A DNA stretch of 64,000 nucleotides. It comes from Erythrocercus mccallii (lineage: Eukaryota; Chordata; Aves; Passeriformes; Dicruridae). How positions within the stretch are numbered: position 1 is the stretch's first letter; every line of letters begins with the position of its first letter. The stretch covers positions 1,485,865 through 1,549,864 of the forward strand of contig VZRG01000034.1 in assembly GCA_013397435.1 (NCBI GenBank). The letters are read 5' to 3'. Positions 51,346 through 63,200 of this stretch are shown here, piece after piece. Position numbers and translations under genes: made by a program. The notes beneath the pieces are model-generated. The model searched no databases. It was not told the origin of the DNA and saw only the letters and a list, made by a program, of their open reading frames with translations.

Positions 51346-54095
51346 AACATTATTTGAATGGAATCTGTTCTACAAAAGTTTAATTCCTGTAAAGTGCAGC
51401 AATCAAGAGTAGTTGATCTGACTCTTTAGGGCAGTTTTTGAATTGAATCTCAGTGATAATCAAGTTTATTCTGTACCCAGCACATTCTCAAAATCTTTTA
51501 ATCTTACCGGTGTATAGGATGCTGTGTGCGAGTTTGTATGCAACTTCATACAGAGTTAGTCTCCTGAGATAGTTTTCAGAGTTGAGACTACCTTTAGAAG
51601 AGCAGTTTTGCCCCTGGTTTTATGTGGTCTCTTCTCAGAATTTGTAGTCCTCTGTGATGGTTGCTGTATGCATTTACATTGGCTTGTCCTGAGTTGGTTT
51701 TACTTAAGTGTAGTCATACAGATGAAAATCAACACAAGCAGAAGACTATCAGTACAGAACATCAGCAACTTGTGACTGGTGGTTGAGCATCTTTGATGTT
51801 ACTTGTAAGCCAGAAAACCTTTGATGTGGTATTTTCACTCTGTATTGATTTGTGGACATCAAAGCATTTTCCTGTGGGAATCTTTCTGGACTGTTTCAGA
51901 AGCTTCATAAACAGGTTCTACTCACTAGTGTATTTCAGTAAGAGACCATCCTATCATTAAAGTTGGTACCTTAAAGACCGTGAATGAGGTATTCAGATGG
52001 GTGTCTCTTGTTCATCAGATTTTCTCTATCAGGTACTCACTACTTCTCTAATGATAAGGTAGTTGTTGGCTGGAAGAATGAAGATGCTGATTTTCTGAGT
52101 AATAAATTCTGATTCTCTTTTTCACATGCCAAGCTAAGGCTTGGCATTACTGTTGTGGCATAATAGTACCTTTACCACTATATTCCAATCTGTATTTCAG
52201 ACTTTGAGTGTTGGCTGGGAAACTCGTACAGAAATGACTGTATACACTTCCAAAATGGAAGTAGATTGGGAAAAAAAGGAATATGCTGTTACTCAGCTTA
52301 TGAACAGTAATCATAATCATAGACTTAAGTCTTGTAAATATTTCAATATATACTATTATATTTTAGTATCTATAATCATTTAAGTCATATGTAATTAAAT
52401 TAGACAGTAAATTTTCAAAGTGTGATTTTACAGGTTGGGAAGGGTGCATTTTTTTGTGTGTCATGCAAAGACAGCCAGGCTTTTTAAATAGTGTGCAAAA
52501 GGTACATGTTCAGTTTTCTTTGATTTTTTTAATTGGTGTTTGCAGTTAAAATTCAATTTGGGGACTAAAGAAAGGAAGAAAATTCACTGAGCCATTTTGT
52601 CAAGGACTTAGGCTGAAATAAGATATGGTGGGAATATTGTTTGTTACTGGAAGACTTCTGAAAGCAAGAAAATGTCTCTTAGGGAGAGAAAGCCCCTGTA
52701 AGAAGTTCTGGTATGCTGGACCAGGTCAAATTCTTCTATTCAGAATGTAATTTGTTTTAATGCAGTTTATGCAGTAAAAAGTATATAATGAAAGGAGCAG
52801 TTGCTCTCTGTTCAAAATGCAATACAGTAAATCTGAGAGTTCTGAAAACTTTCTTGCTCATACTCCCAGCAAGAGCACGACCTACTTGCCCATTGTGGAA
52901 TGTCACTGTGTGCTTCCAGGAGTGATATAATGCATTAATGTTTTCAGGGTGTTTTTCTTTTGAATGGAAGACAACAAAGAAACACAAAGTATAACACTCC
53001 AGCTGTGATGTAAATAGAATGAGTGAGGTAGCAGGGATTTTTGACTTCTCTGCAGGGTCTGTAGAACTACTCCAGAGGTCATAAGTAACTATTCAGATGT
53101 TTTTTACAAATGGCATGCATTTTTACAAGATAACTCTTAATTTTTTTTCTAAATGTGTTATCAGTTCATGGGAACATTGCCTAATCACTGGATGACCTAC
53201 TGATTTAAGAATACAGAAACTGAAAATTCATAACTTGAATTATGCTAACTGCTTGCAACTTCTTTGAAACATTAACTTGTGTAACAGCATTTCAGTGTAT
53301 TTTAAAAAATAAATATATTTAATAGAAATTATTTGCTCCTTTTTTATATTTAATTCTCAACCTTTTGATGTAATTCAAAGGCTTTTTAACTGCTTTGCCT
53401 CCTATTAATACAAAACTAAATAAATAGACATATTAATATGGCCTTGCAATTTCATTATGCTTATGTATACTGTTGTGGCAATTGAGATAAAGCTATTTTC
53501 TTCCTGTAGTTTTACTAGGAAGAAATTGTGTAATGATTCCTTTAGTATCCTGGGTTTCTCAGGGAAAAGTGCATTTGGTTCACAATCAACCTCCAGCTCT
53601 GATGTCAAATTGTTTGCATTTACTCCTGTGGAGCTTAGAGCTAAATGAAGATACAGAATTTACAGCCTGTTCCTCAGCATCTGGTGCATTATACTGAAAA
53701 TGAAGGTGACTGCTTCATTTCTTTTTGATCATAGTGAATACAATTTCCATACCTAAGGAAGTTAAAATCGTAGAATTGTGTGGAAGAGGGAAGATAAATT
53801 AGAAACCAAAAGGCATGAATGCAGAAGGTTATTAAAAAGTGGGAGCTCTCAACAAGTGCAGTGTTTTAATTACAGGCATGTGGCAAGTAAGAGGCTGTGA
53901 TCCTGTTCATGAGTGTGATCTATAAATGTGTATCATAGTCATGGTGTTGGAGTGAAGGGCAGGGGAAGGGCCATAATAAACTACATTAAAATATATCCAT
54001 GATAAACAGCTTCTGTAAATTCATATTGACCTAGTAACATCTGTATTTTGCGGGTATATGACATTTAGTGGAACTTTCTGCCCTTTGTATTTCAG

Positions 54096-54258
54096 TGACA
54101 GACGTTTGCTACAACCTGCTCAGGTATGTGACATGCTCAAAGGAGTTATATTGGTCATCTGCTACTTCATGATGCACTATGTTGACTACTCTATGATGTA
54201 TCATCTGATAAGGGGACAGTCTGTCATAAAGCTCTACATCATCTATAACATGCTTGAG
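54096..54258 (+). CDS. TAPT1: TAPT1 exon 4
   Basis: Acceptor TGTATTTCAG, donor GAG|GTAAGA. The first base completes the split Arg codon; 54 codons follow and the exon ends in phase 0. It encodes DRRLLQPAQVCDMLKGVIL, VICYFMMHYVDYSMMYHLIR and GQSVIKLYIIYNMLE. This is among the most conserved parts of the TAPT1 family domain, with a strongly hydrophobic helix (GVILVICYFMMHYV) and the loop GQSVIKLYIIYNMLE that continues into exon 5. Only conservative differences from the mammalian sequence are apparent to me. Confidence 0.97.
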
Positions 54259-56098
54259 GTAAGAATGTTGACATCAGAACATGAAGCATGCTTTTGTCAG
54301 ACTAAAATATTTTCTGTTCCAATATTTGCACTTAGAATGTGGCACATCTGGTATTCTCAGAAACCTGCACGCACATAAGATAATAAGCATAGATGCAGTG
54401 AAACAGGTTTGTGAACAATAAGGTCTTAGGTACTATTTCATAATGCCTAGTTTATGGAACTTACTAATCAATTTCATAGTAAGAAACTTGAGAAATGGAT
54501 ATTAAAGAAATGTCTTATGAAATGCCAGGTAATGAATGAGATTTTGAACTTGCCAGGTAAAGTAGAAACTGTTGGTTTGAAATAATGATAAGATTCTGAG
54601 AGAGAGCAGAGAAGGAGGATCATAGAAAACATGGAATTTGGGGTTTAATTCATCGTTATGGACATACAGCTTTCATTTTATGCAAGGACACATGTTACAG
54701 CTTTACCTCAGTCCTGGCTAGCAGACACAAGCCTATAAGGTGGATGAATGTAATGGCACAAGAAAAGAAAATTCTGGTTTGGGGGGTGAGATCAAGAGAA
54801 ATTCTGTCGAGAAAAACAGTTTCTGTTTTGCTGTTAATGTAAAGTATAAGGTTTTTAATTGTACTTCTATCATCAGTGGTTCACAAAGTAAATAATGTTT
54901 TTATAGGCACAATGTTATCTCCATCCTGCAAATATAGGACATGGTAGGAGTACACCCTCTTAAATGGACTCAATCAGAGCTTTGTACACAAAAGTTATTC
55001 TACTAGGGTTCTGAGATTCCTGAATGATATACTAATCCTTGTTTGAACATCTGTTGTCCCGTTGAAGACTGCTGAAACAGGGTTACATTCTGCAAAATCA
55101 GAATATTTTGATTGAAGGCATTTGTTCTTTCCTAATAAAAGATGAAAATATTTCATAAGGAACACACTTTGTTATACTAAGTGAAATAAATATCATACAA
55201 GCCACCTCAGTTGTTAATTCATAGGGGTTTTGTTGCCTTTGATTTTACATTTGCAGAAAAATATGTACAAGTATTAAATTGGCATCTGGATTTTAGTTGT
55301 GTGGGGAAATACTCATCCATATAATAGTTCCATAACTGATGAAAGATTATCACTTGCTAAATAAATCCTGTGCTTAAAATAGTAATTTCTCTTTATTTCA
55401 AGACTACTTCAGATCACTTAGTACATACTTTCTCAGCTTTATGTGCTTACCATATAATTTGAAGTGATACTCCAGTGTTTGCTGTGAATTGAAAGCCATG
55501 TGCCATCCTGTTTGGAATGAGGAATTTAATTGCTTTGCTATGTTTGGCAGAACCAAAATTGTGTTTTAACTAAGAAAAGTGCTGCATGAATTTGTTTCTT
55601 TTAGGAAAGAGGGAAGTCTGTTACTATGCATGGTTATTAGAAAAATTACATTAGACTTTGAATTTGGAAACAGTATTTAACTTCCATGGTGTCTCATGAA
55701 ACCCAGCATGCCAAGCAGAATACATGTTTTTAAGGGGCTTTTTACCATGACAAGTTGCAGCAATATTGACAGAAAATGTTCATGGTATCCCACTGAAAGA
55801 CTTGGCTCATAGTCAGCTTTCAACAGTTTGAATATTGGCTTGCTTAGACTACTTTGCTGATTTTTATTAAAAGTCTTTGCTACTGATGAAAGCAATTCTT
55901 TTTAAGGAATTCTTAATATGCCCTTTTTTAAGCAACACGCTTTACATTTTTCAAAAGTTTTCAAAATAAAGAAGATCTTTTTAGTCTAGTAAATCACTGA
56001 GCAACAGAGATGTTTACAATGTCCTAATGTTTTCGGCTGTTGGCAAGTCTAGGGAGTATTGCCCTGGACAGATATCAGGAATGCAAAATCTTCAAATT

Positions 56099-56147
56099 AT
56101 GTGCTGAATGCTCCCAACTGACAGGCTAAGGGGAGCATTCAGCACAT
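56099..56147 (+). repeat. Perfect 17-bp inverted repeat (hairpin) in TAPT1 intron 4
   Basis: ATGTGCTGAATGCTCCC at 56099-56115 is exactly reverse-complemented at 56131-56147, with a 15-base loop at 56116-56130. The loop contains CTGAC, which resembles a splicing branch-point sequence. The right arm ends 29 bases before the AG that opens the exon-like segment at 56177. Confidence 0.9.
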
Positions 56148-56176
56148 TTGGCTTAAATGACACTTTTCTTTTTTAG

Positions 56177-56286
56177 ATTCAGACCCACCGGCTCCTGCTC
56201 CTTGTGAAGCCCCAGTGTGCGTTACGTTGGTGACAGCACTCACCATGGAATTCTGCTGGAGCCTGGAGCCGGCATGTAGGGTTTAG
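56177..56286 (+). other. Candidate cassette (poison) exon in TAPT1 intron 4
   Basis: The 110-base segment is preceded by a pyrimidine tract ending TTTTTTTAG and followed by the strong donor GTAAGT. It is visibly richer in G and C than the surrounding intron. Spliced after exon 4 (phase 0) it would read IQTHRLLLLVKPQCALRW and then TGA, truncating TAPT1. 110 is not a multiple of three, so inclusion would also shift the downstream frame. It is not part of the canonical protein; transcription evidence is absent here. Confidence 0.4.
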
Positions 56287-58008
56287 GTAAGTCATATTTG
56301 GAAAAGCAAGCAACAATATTGTGTGGTGGGTTTTAAAATTTCCTATCCTTTCAGCAAAGAACCAAGGACTGCTTAAATAGAAAGGAAGGCAAAGCCACCG
56401 TTTTATCTATTAAAACCCTCACAATATTGTGAACAAAAACTTACCAAACTCTTAAGCATTCTGCAGCTGGTGTTATTACACCAGGTGTAATTACTCAGTG
56501 GGTCATCACAATGAGCAGGAACCAAACAATGCAGACAATCTCAATTTACAAAATCTAAAAGCCGAAAACAATGCCACTGTAAATATCTCTCAAACTGATG
56601 GGGTTGGGAGCTTCAGATCTATGATAATTCATCAGCTCCTGGCTTTGTGCATTTTATTTCATAGGTGATTTCTTAGAGTGTAGCACATTGTACATTTAGT
56701 TGAGGCATCCTGTAAAATTTTAATTCAATTTTCATATTTTAGGAAACTTCATTCAGTAATAGTGTTAGAAATAAGTATGACTTTCCTCGCTTCAGTATCT
56801 TTACCTTGAAAATTATTTAATTTAAAAAGTCAGGAAATGATCTGAAGTCTAGGTTTGTGTTGTCCCAAGAACTTACTTTCTATTTAGTAGGATCAATGTT
56901 TGCAGGTACATTGTGCACCTGGTTCTGTATTGCTACATGTTGATTTAACATGTCCAAAATTGTTATTTTACAGAAAGACACTAAGAGAAAATATTCCTTG
57001 TGTTTCTTAGGTAGAGATAACCAGTTTGCATTTTTAACTGTTTCCATTTGGTTGAGTTAGTAAGCAGAGACAGATTGCTTATTTAGCCAGACATATGCCA
57101 AGTTTAATTTTCAAAATTCTGGTTTTGTTGCCCTGTGCAGCTTCATTTAAAAATTACTGAACTGCAGTGTATAGGCAGGAAAAACGTTCTTTTGTGTAAT
57201 GATTTTCAGTTTTATATATTTGCTGCTGATGTTGGGAACTGGTGGAACTCCCTGTGACCTTTCTTGCTGTGGTATTAAATTACAAGTTCAAAATGCTGTC
57301 CATATGTTATCTATCTTTAGAATTACTGCTAGAGCATTCTTTTCCTGTTTGTGCATATATTCTTTGGATTACACTCCAGGTGTTTGTTGTTTTTCTAAAT
57401 ATTTTCCCTTTTTGGCAGACTTTCAGGTCCCTCTTAATCGCTTGTTTTTGTGTTAAGAGTACTTTTAATTTTGAATTCTGCTTTATGCAGACATTTACAT
57501 TAAGTATATACTTCAGTATATAGAATGCAGTAGAGCCAAGTCTAATTTCAGGGGGTTTTGTACCTGTAAGCTAATGTTCCCTGTCATCTGGAATTCACTT
57601 TTTGTTGTTGGGGGATTTTCCTACTAAACCCAGAGGAATGGGGAAAAATATTTTAAATGGTTTGATACAATATACTTACTGCTTTATCAAAGGCTGAGGT
57701 TTGAACTGTACTTGTGTGTCTTTCAAGAAGCATCTGAGATAATCATATATGATTATTTATTCCAAATACTGTTGCAAAAGGGGTAGTAAGTTTGAAAGGG
57801 AAAGTAATCTGCTCAATATACAAAAGGAACAGTAGTGCTGTGAAATCCAGAGAGAAGATGGAGTAAGTAAGAGATCAGAAGTAAAATATATGTGAAACTT
57901 TTTTTAGATTGAGCTGTACTTTTAGTTTGAACTGTTGTTGAACTGGGCATACTCAAGTGTTGGAGAGAAAGGTAGGCAGTAAAAGGCAGTAAAGTTGTTC
58001 TTGTTTAG

Positions 58009-58144
58009 GTGGCTGATCGTCTGATTTCTTCATTTGGGCAAGATATTTTGGATGCTCTTTATTGGACAGCTACAGAACCTAAGGAAAGAAAAAGAGCTCA
58101 CATAGGTGTGATTCCTCACTTCTTCATGGCAGTGCTGTATGTCT
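58009..58144 (+). CDS. TAPT1: TAPT1 exon 5
   Basis: Acceptor CTTGTTTAG, donor GTCT|GTATCC. It begins in phase 0 and encodes VADRLISSFGQDILDALYW, TATEPKERKRAHIGVIPHFF and MAVLYV, then leaves one base. This is a highly conserved TAPT1 segment: an amphipathic stretch, the charged loop EPKERKR and the beginning of a membrane helix that continues in exon 6. The donor is a weaker GTATCC. An internal GTATGT at 58137 looks stronger, but using it would break the reading frame with exon 6. Confidence 0.96.
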
Positions 58145-58960
58145 GTATCCTTTTTCTTTGATAAAATACAAAATTTTCTAAGTTAAATTACAGAGTGATT
58201 GCGCTGCATTATTTCACTTTAGTACATTTGAAAAATTGATTGTATTCCTAAACCAGTGTTCCTTTACTTGAAAAGTAAGATTAGCAGTACTACCTGCTTT
58301 TAAAAAAAAATCCCTTCATGATGGTGTACTTATAGTAAAATGAAAAACCATAATTGGATAGTGCATGGAAAATTTTATTTCTGATTTGTATTTGAGTATT
58401 TTGTCTCACAGGGCCTTAAAGACATTGGGGTTTTGTTATTTAGTAGAATTTTAAATGCATCTAGAATTTAGCTTGAATATATTTTCTTGAAGTGAAGGGA
58501 TAAACTCATGCATGTTCAGGATGCAAATGTTCTTGGTGTAAAATAATCTTAGAATGAATTGATGAATCTAAAGAGATACCATAGTCCAGTAGTTTTGGTA
58601 ATGAATTTAGAATTCTTACCATTTTTCTCTATGTTCTCTGAAATCTTTAGGCTGATTCTGAATTTTTACCTCAGATTTTTTTTCTTCAGATTGTATTGAT
58701 GTTTCTTATGACTAATGTCATTGGATTCTTTTAGAACAAGAAGAATTAGCATCATTTGTTACATCATTGTTACATATAGCAAAGCACTGGGCATATATTA
58801 CACGTAAGTATTGTCTTGCTGTACGTCTGGTTTACAGGGATACTTGGAAACTTGTCTGTTAAACTTTGAAAGCAAAATAGGAAATCTGTGGTTCACTGCT
58901 CTTCAGTATTGTTGTGCAGAAAACTTATTTCAAATATTCTTCCTTAACCCTGCTGTGCAG
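58145..58960 (+). other. TAPT1: TAPT1 intron 5
   Basis: Short intron of 816 bases. It contains an exon-like 69-base segment at 58735-58803 bounded by good splice signals, described separately. Confidence 0.8.
58735..58803 (+). other. Candidate cryptic exon in TAPT1 intron 5
   Basis: It is preceded by a possible branch point (ATGACTAAT) and GATTCTTTTAG and followed by the consensus donor GTAAGT. Joined to the single T left by exon 5, its first two bases create TAA, an immediate stop. The segment is 69 bases long. It is absent from the TAPT1 protein as I know it. Confidence 0.3.
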
Positions 58961-59058
58961 TCCTGCATGCTATTCTTATAATGGTTCAAGCAACAACCCT
59001 TAATGTGGCTTTCAACTCTCACAATAAATCACTGCTTACCATCATGATGTCCAATAAT
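58961..59058 (+). CDS. TAPT1: TAPT1 exon 6
   Basis: Acceptor CTGCTGTGCAG, donor AAT|GTAAGT. The leading TC completes TTC (Phe) with the base left by exon 5; 32 codons follow, ending in phase 0. It encodes LHAILIMVQATTLNVAFNSH and NKSLLTIMMSNN. The first half completes the membrane helix begun in exon 5 (AVLYVFLHAILIMVQ). The asparagine-rich NSHNKS and MMSNN motifs are typical of TAPT1. Confidence 0.97.
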
Positions 59059-59232
59059 GTAAGTATGTAGCTTTATCATATAGCTACCCTAATTTGTTTC
59101 GGAATCCGATGTCTTTGTGTATCGTATGTCTTAAATATTAATTTTTTTAAATTACATCTTTTTTGATAATATTATTTGTTTATATCAGTTTTTTATGAGT
59201 AAAAACTAACTAAGTGTTTCTAAAAATTGCAG
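59059..59232 (+). other. TAPT1: TAPT1 intron 6 (174 bases)
   Basis: Very short AT-rich intron between exons 6 and 7, with standard GTAAGT and TTGCAG ends and nothing else recognisable. Confidence 0.9.
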
Positions 59233-59302
59233 TTTGTCGAAATAAAAGGAAGTGTTTTCAAGAAGTTTGAGAAGAACAATCTTTTTCAAATGTCAAATAG
59301 TG
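59233..59302 (+). CDS. TAPT1: TAPT1 exon 7 (last exon in window)
   Basis: Acceptor AAAATTGCAG, donor AGTG|GTATGT. It encodes FVEIKGSVFKKFEKNNLFQM and SNS, then leaves one G (phase 1). In the known protein the next residues are DIKERF..., so a following exon beginning with two bases of an Asp codon is expected. I searched from 59303 to 64000 and found no matching exon, so intron 7 runs past the window and the remaining C-terminal third or more of TAPT1 is outside. Confidence 0.96.
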
Positions 59303-59362
59303 GTATGTATAGCAGTGCTAAGCAGGAGAAAATGTGAAGAGAAAGGCTGTTTATTTAATTCA

Positions 59363-59412
59363 TTAATGTATTTAATGTATTTAATGTATTTAATGTATTC
59401 AATGTATTTAAT
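59363..59412. repeat. 10-base tandem repeat (ATGTATTTAA)n
   Basis: Five nearly identical copies of ATGTATTTAA, one with a C variant, begin about 60 bases downstream of the TAPT1 exon 7 donor. Its short unit and high purity suggest it could vary in length between individuals. Confidence 0.9.
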
Positions 59413-60064
59413 ATTATTCTTACTATAAACATTTTATCTTGGTGCATTTGGGTATTCTGATTTGCATTCCTCATCACCCCTTTTGCTCTTTGGTTCAGTA
59501 GAATGAAACTGAGATCCACTTCAAGGAACACTTCTTTTATGGCAAGTTTTTATTTGAGGTGCTCAAACAGCCTACTGGCTTTTTGCTGAAATGCCTGTGC
59601 TTCCAAGTGACCAAGTCTTCTGTTTTCAAAAAACTGACTTTATAGTGTGCTGTATTGGCATGTTGTTGGGTGGCTGTGAGGGGGGATCTTGAAATACCTC
59701 CTCGCTTACCCTAAAACAAACTAAAAAACCCCAAAGAAACAAACGAACAAAAAATAACAAAGCACCTGATATGTGAGGGAGATACCAGAGATTACTCTAA
59801 TTTTTTATGTTCTCTCAAGATAATAGGTAGAGGGTACTTAGGAAACATGCTACTGGCATTTCTTAACTGTATTGCTGCTTAGGATGAATTTTGGGAACTC
59901 ATACTCAGTGTCATGAGGAAGAGCTGTTCAGGTATTCTTTGATGGAGATTCTTCCTAATACTGATATCAGCCATTTGAAATATTTATTGAATTTTTGATT
60001 TCAAAGCCAGTAGGAGTGATTGCACTTTAAGGTTGTGCTAGAGCTTCTTTGCTTGTACTAGTTT

Positions 60065-60295
60065 TGTAGAATCTCAGCATGCCCTGGACTGGAAGGGACC
60101 TCAAAGATTGTCTCGTTCCAACCTCCTGCCATGAGCAGGGTCACCTTCCACTAGACCAGGTTGCTCAGAGCCCCATCCACCTTGGTCTTGAGCCCTTCAA
60201 GGATGGGACATCCACAGTTTCTCTGGGCAGCCTGTGCCAGTGCCTCACCACCCTCACAGTGAAGAATTTCTTCAGTATATCTGAATTTCCCCACT
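60065..60295 (-). mobile_element. CR1 LINE 3' fragment, reverse orientation
   Basis: Plus-strand text AGAATCTCAGCATGCCCTGG, then GGAAGGGACCTCAAAGATTG, ACCTCCTGCCATGAGCAGGG and CTCTGGGCAGCCTGTGCCAG, is the reverse complement of about 230 bases of the CR1 3' end. An open frame at 60079-60312 is the reverse reading of this repeat and not a gene. Confidence 0.95.
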
Positions 60296-63200
60296 TTGAT
60301 TTATACAGATGAGCAAAGAAAATAGAATATATTCTTTTCATTCCAGCTCATAATTTTTAAGCCAGATAACTCAAATGTGCACTAGGTTAAAAAAAATGAA
60401 ATAGTTACTTATTTAAAAACAGATGATTCATATTTTTTTATCACAAGTGAAATTTTCAACACTTCCATCAGATTTTGAGTTCTGACTATTGTTATGACTT
60501 TTGTCTAATTCATCTGCAAGCTGCAATATTACATGCAAATGTTTTGTCATTCTTTGGATGTAAGCATATTTACATAGAACCTTAAATATATCACAGAAAA
60601 TTATATAACAGAAAATTAACACTAAATTTTAAGCTACCACATAGATGCTCTTAAACCTCCCGTAAAAGATCTTCCCAGCTGTGTTGATTATCTGTTTATT
60701 CTGTGATAATATTATTATTTTTGCTTCCAAGATTTAATTGCTTATATTTTTAAAATCAGAGATATTTAACTTTACAGTAAGAATGCTAAAAATGAAATTT
60801 ACTTAACTATTGACAGAAAACCTAGATTAAGGTTTCTTATTAATGCAGAAAATAGTTACAGCTATGCATCTAGCTCTCCTACCTAAAGGTGAGGTCTCTT
60901 TCATGTTGAAATAGGCAAGGGACTGATATTAGAAATTGCTAGTAGTTTCCTCCATAAAAAGAAAAGGATATCAATGTTTTATTGCTGGACATTGTTATTG
61001 AAGACTCATAATAGCAAAACCAGGTTGTCCTTTATCAGTTGATGGAAGAGGTATTGGCATTCATTAAACAGTGTGGGGGTGAAAGCAGTGAGTACGTACA
61101 TACAAAACAAGCTAATTTATTCCTTTCAAACAGATAACTTTTCCTGGAACACCTTTCAGTATGGTTATAAATCACAGTGTTTTTCTTCTGAGATAAATAG
61201 CAGACAGATTTTTAGTAGAGCTTTTCACCTCTTTTGAACTTCAACAGATTTACTGCATCATAGCTTCAGTAAGGATGCAACAATATTGTTTCACTTCATG
61301 TATTCTGATCACTTTAGTATCCTTGAAATGTTTTATTTCATGCAGCTGAAATGATGGTGTATCTTGTGTTGGCGTGCTGTGCCAATACTTTATCCTACTC
61401 TGGAACTGAGGCTGGCCTGGTCCTGTTAGTTGAGCTTCCAGTTAGCCTTTGGAGAGTCTTGTGTGTCCTAGAATATATTGTGCTTAAACTGCATGGCTGG
61501 GCTGAACTAAACTTCTTAAAGGAAATACTAAATCTAGGCACTCCCATGTATTTCCCACCTTTCTCTGCTTCTTCCAGGAGTTTTCTAACGTCTGCAGTCA
61601 TCTGTAGGGTAATGATGGTAGCAGCAGCTGATTGAGCTTGGACACACTGACTGGATTCCTCTTGTCCCACCTTTTCTGGAGCTCAGCTCAAAATATGACT
61701 GTTGTCAAACATATGTTTTCAGTTCAATATAAAGGTACTGATTAGTACACATTAGGTAAATACAGTCATTCTTGAGGGGAATAACAGGAATCTCACTGGG
61801 ACATCTGAGGATTTTCTCATGAGTAGGTGAAACTCTCTTCTTATTTAACATGTTAATCAAAAGAAAAGTATGATGTAGCAGAAACACAATGACCACAAGA
61901 GTAGATCCTATGTTCAAGAGAAGTTACTACAAGTAGAATTCAAAAGCAAATTGTCTTGTGAATAGAAGTGTGAAAATAGAAATGAACTGTGCAAGCTGTA
62001 CTTTCTAAGACATGCCTTGTATCACACATTGAAATACCTTGCAGAGTCCTGCCTGGCTCAGGCTTCTATGTAGTAAGACATCAGCATGGGAAGTGCCACC
62101 AAGCTACCAGTTTAGATCTGGAAATTGTAAAATCATTTTCACTTGGCATCATGCTCAGCACCAGTTGATGGATAGCAAGCTGATGTGTGGCTGAATTTTT
62201 TTTTCCAGTATTTAAATTTCTAGACTTAGTCAGTGATCCTTCTCACCTTTGTATAATTTAAAATTCTACTGTAGCAGCTAATTCACTAAAACTTCAAGAC
62301 TAAAATAACTGAATCATCTACATAAAAATTAATTGAACAGGACATGAAATAAACATTTGTTAATTGTTATCTAATAAAACTAAACCTGTTTCCTTTTTGG
62401 GGCAGATCAACAAAGACCTTGGGGCTTGTGCAGCTGCCTGAGACTGCAGCTACAGAATCTGGGACTTCAGTCATGCTGTTCCCACAGCTTTGATTTGTCA
62501 GCTGCAGCAAAACTGCTCTTGCATTGTCACCCTGACTTTTACAAGGAAATTTATGCACACCCAGGCAATCTAAACACTGTGGCCATTGGAAAACACTTCT
62601 ATACAGAAAACCTTTTATTTGTTGTATCAGGAAGAAATATTTCCCTAAATTTAAATGGTATTCTCTTTTTGAAATAGTTATCTGTAAACTAATTCTGTAG
62701 GGTCAGTATTAGAGAACATGGAGGCCAAATTATAAAGAGAAGTTCTTTCATCATTGTTGAAGGGCCAGCATGCTGCCTTCCTTTATGCTTTTAAATGTCT
62801 TATTTTAATTTCAAGCTGTGCTCTAAATTAAAATTTTTCACAAAACTCCATTGTACCTCATACAAAGAAGTGCATTAGGTATAGTGCATTAGGTTATTTC
62901 CTTCTGTTGGTTGTTAGGCCTGACTCTTCCTTGTTTTTTTAAATCTCTTGTCTCAAAAATTTAGCATATTTATTCTGAAGTTTTAGGAACTTCAGGTTTT
63001 TTTCTTTATAATTCTGTACTTTTTCTTCTCTGTTCTTCTTCTTTGTTCCAAATTTATCAGTCTCTGACTTGGATCACAATATTGAATAGCCTTTTTTTTT
63101 TACCTTTGGTCTTTGAAATTTGAACTGCTTTCTCACGTGGCTTTAGGGTTTTTAAAACCATTATTCTAATCAATTTTAAGTATGAGGGATCTGGGGGGCA

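Larger units (their letters stand above)
39589..54095 (+). other. TAPT1: TAPT1 intron 3 (14.5 kb)
   Basis: The largest intron seen. It holds two solo LTRs in antisense orientation (42875-43593, 50365-50917), a tRNA-derived SINE (43921-44042), CR1 fragments (48658-48760, 51105-51345) and a poly-T run near 44388-44400. A 66-base exon-like segment with good splice signals lies at 44633-44698. A 9-bp perfect hairpin is at 52126-52147. No conserved coding exon was found. Confidence 0.8.
54259..58008 (+). other. TAPT1: TAPT1 intron 4
   Basis: Contains a perfect 17-bp inverted repeat (56099-56147) and, 29 bases after it, an exon-like GC-rich segment (56177-56286). Otherwise AT-rich and without a recognised transposon. 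Confidence 0.75.

Noticed and set aside
58137..58142. GTATGT inside exon 5 that looks like a better donor
   Set aside because: Using it would break the reading frame with exon 6; the donor at 58145 gives the conserved VLYVFLHAIL junction.
60079..60312. 77-codon open frame in intron 7
   Set aside because: It is the reverse reading of a CR1 3' end.
61137..61230. AG followed by a frame containing FSWN, resembling part of the next TAPT1 segment
   Set aside because: The surrounding residues do not match the expected DIKERFTNYV... segment, so the match is chance.
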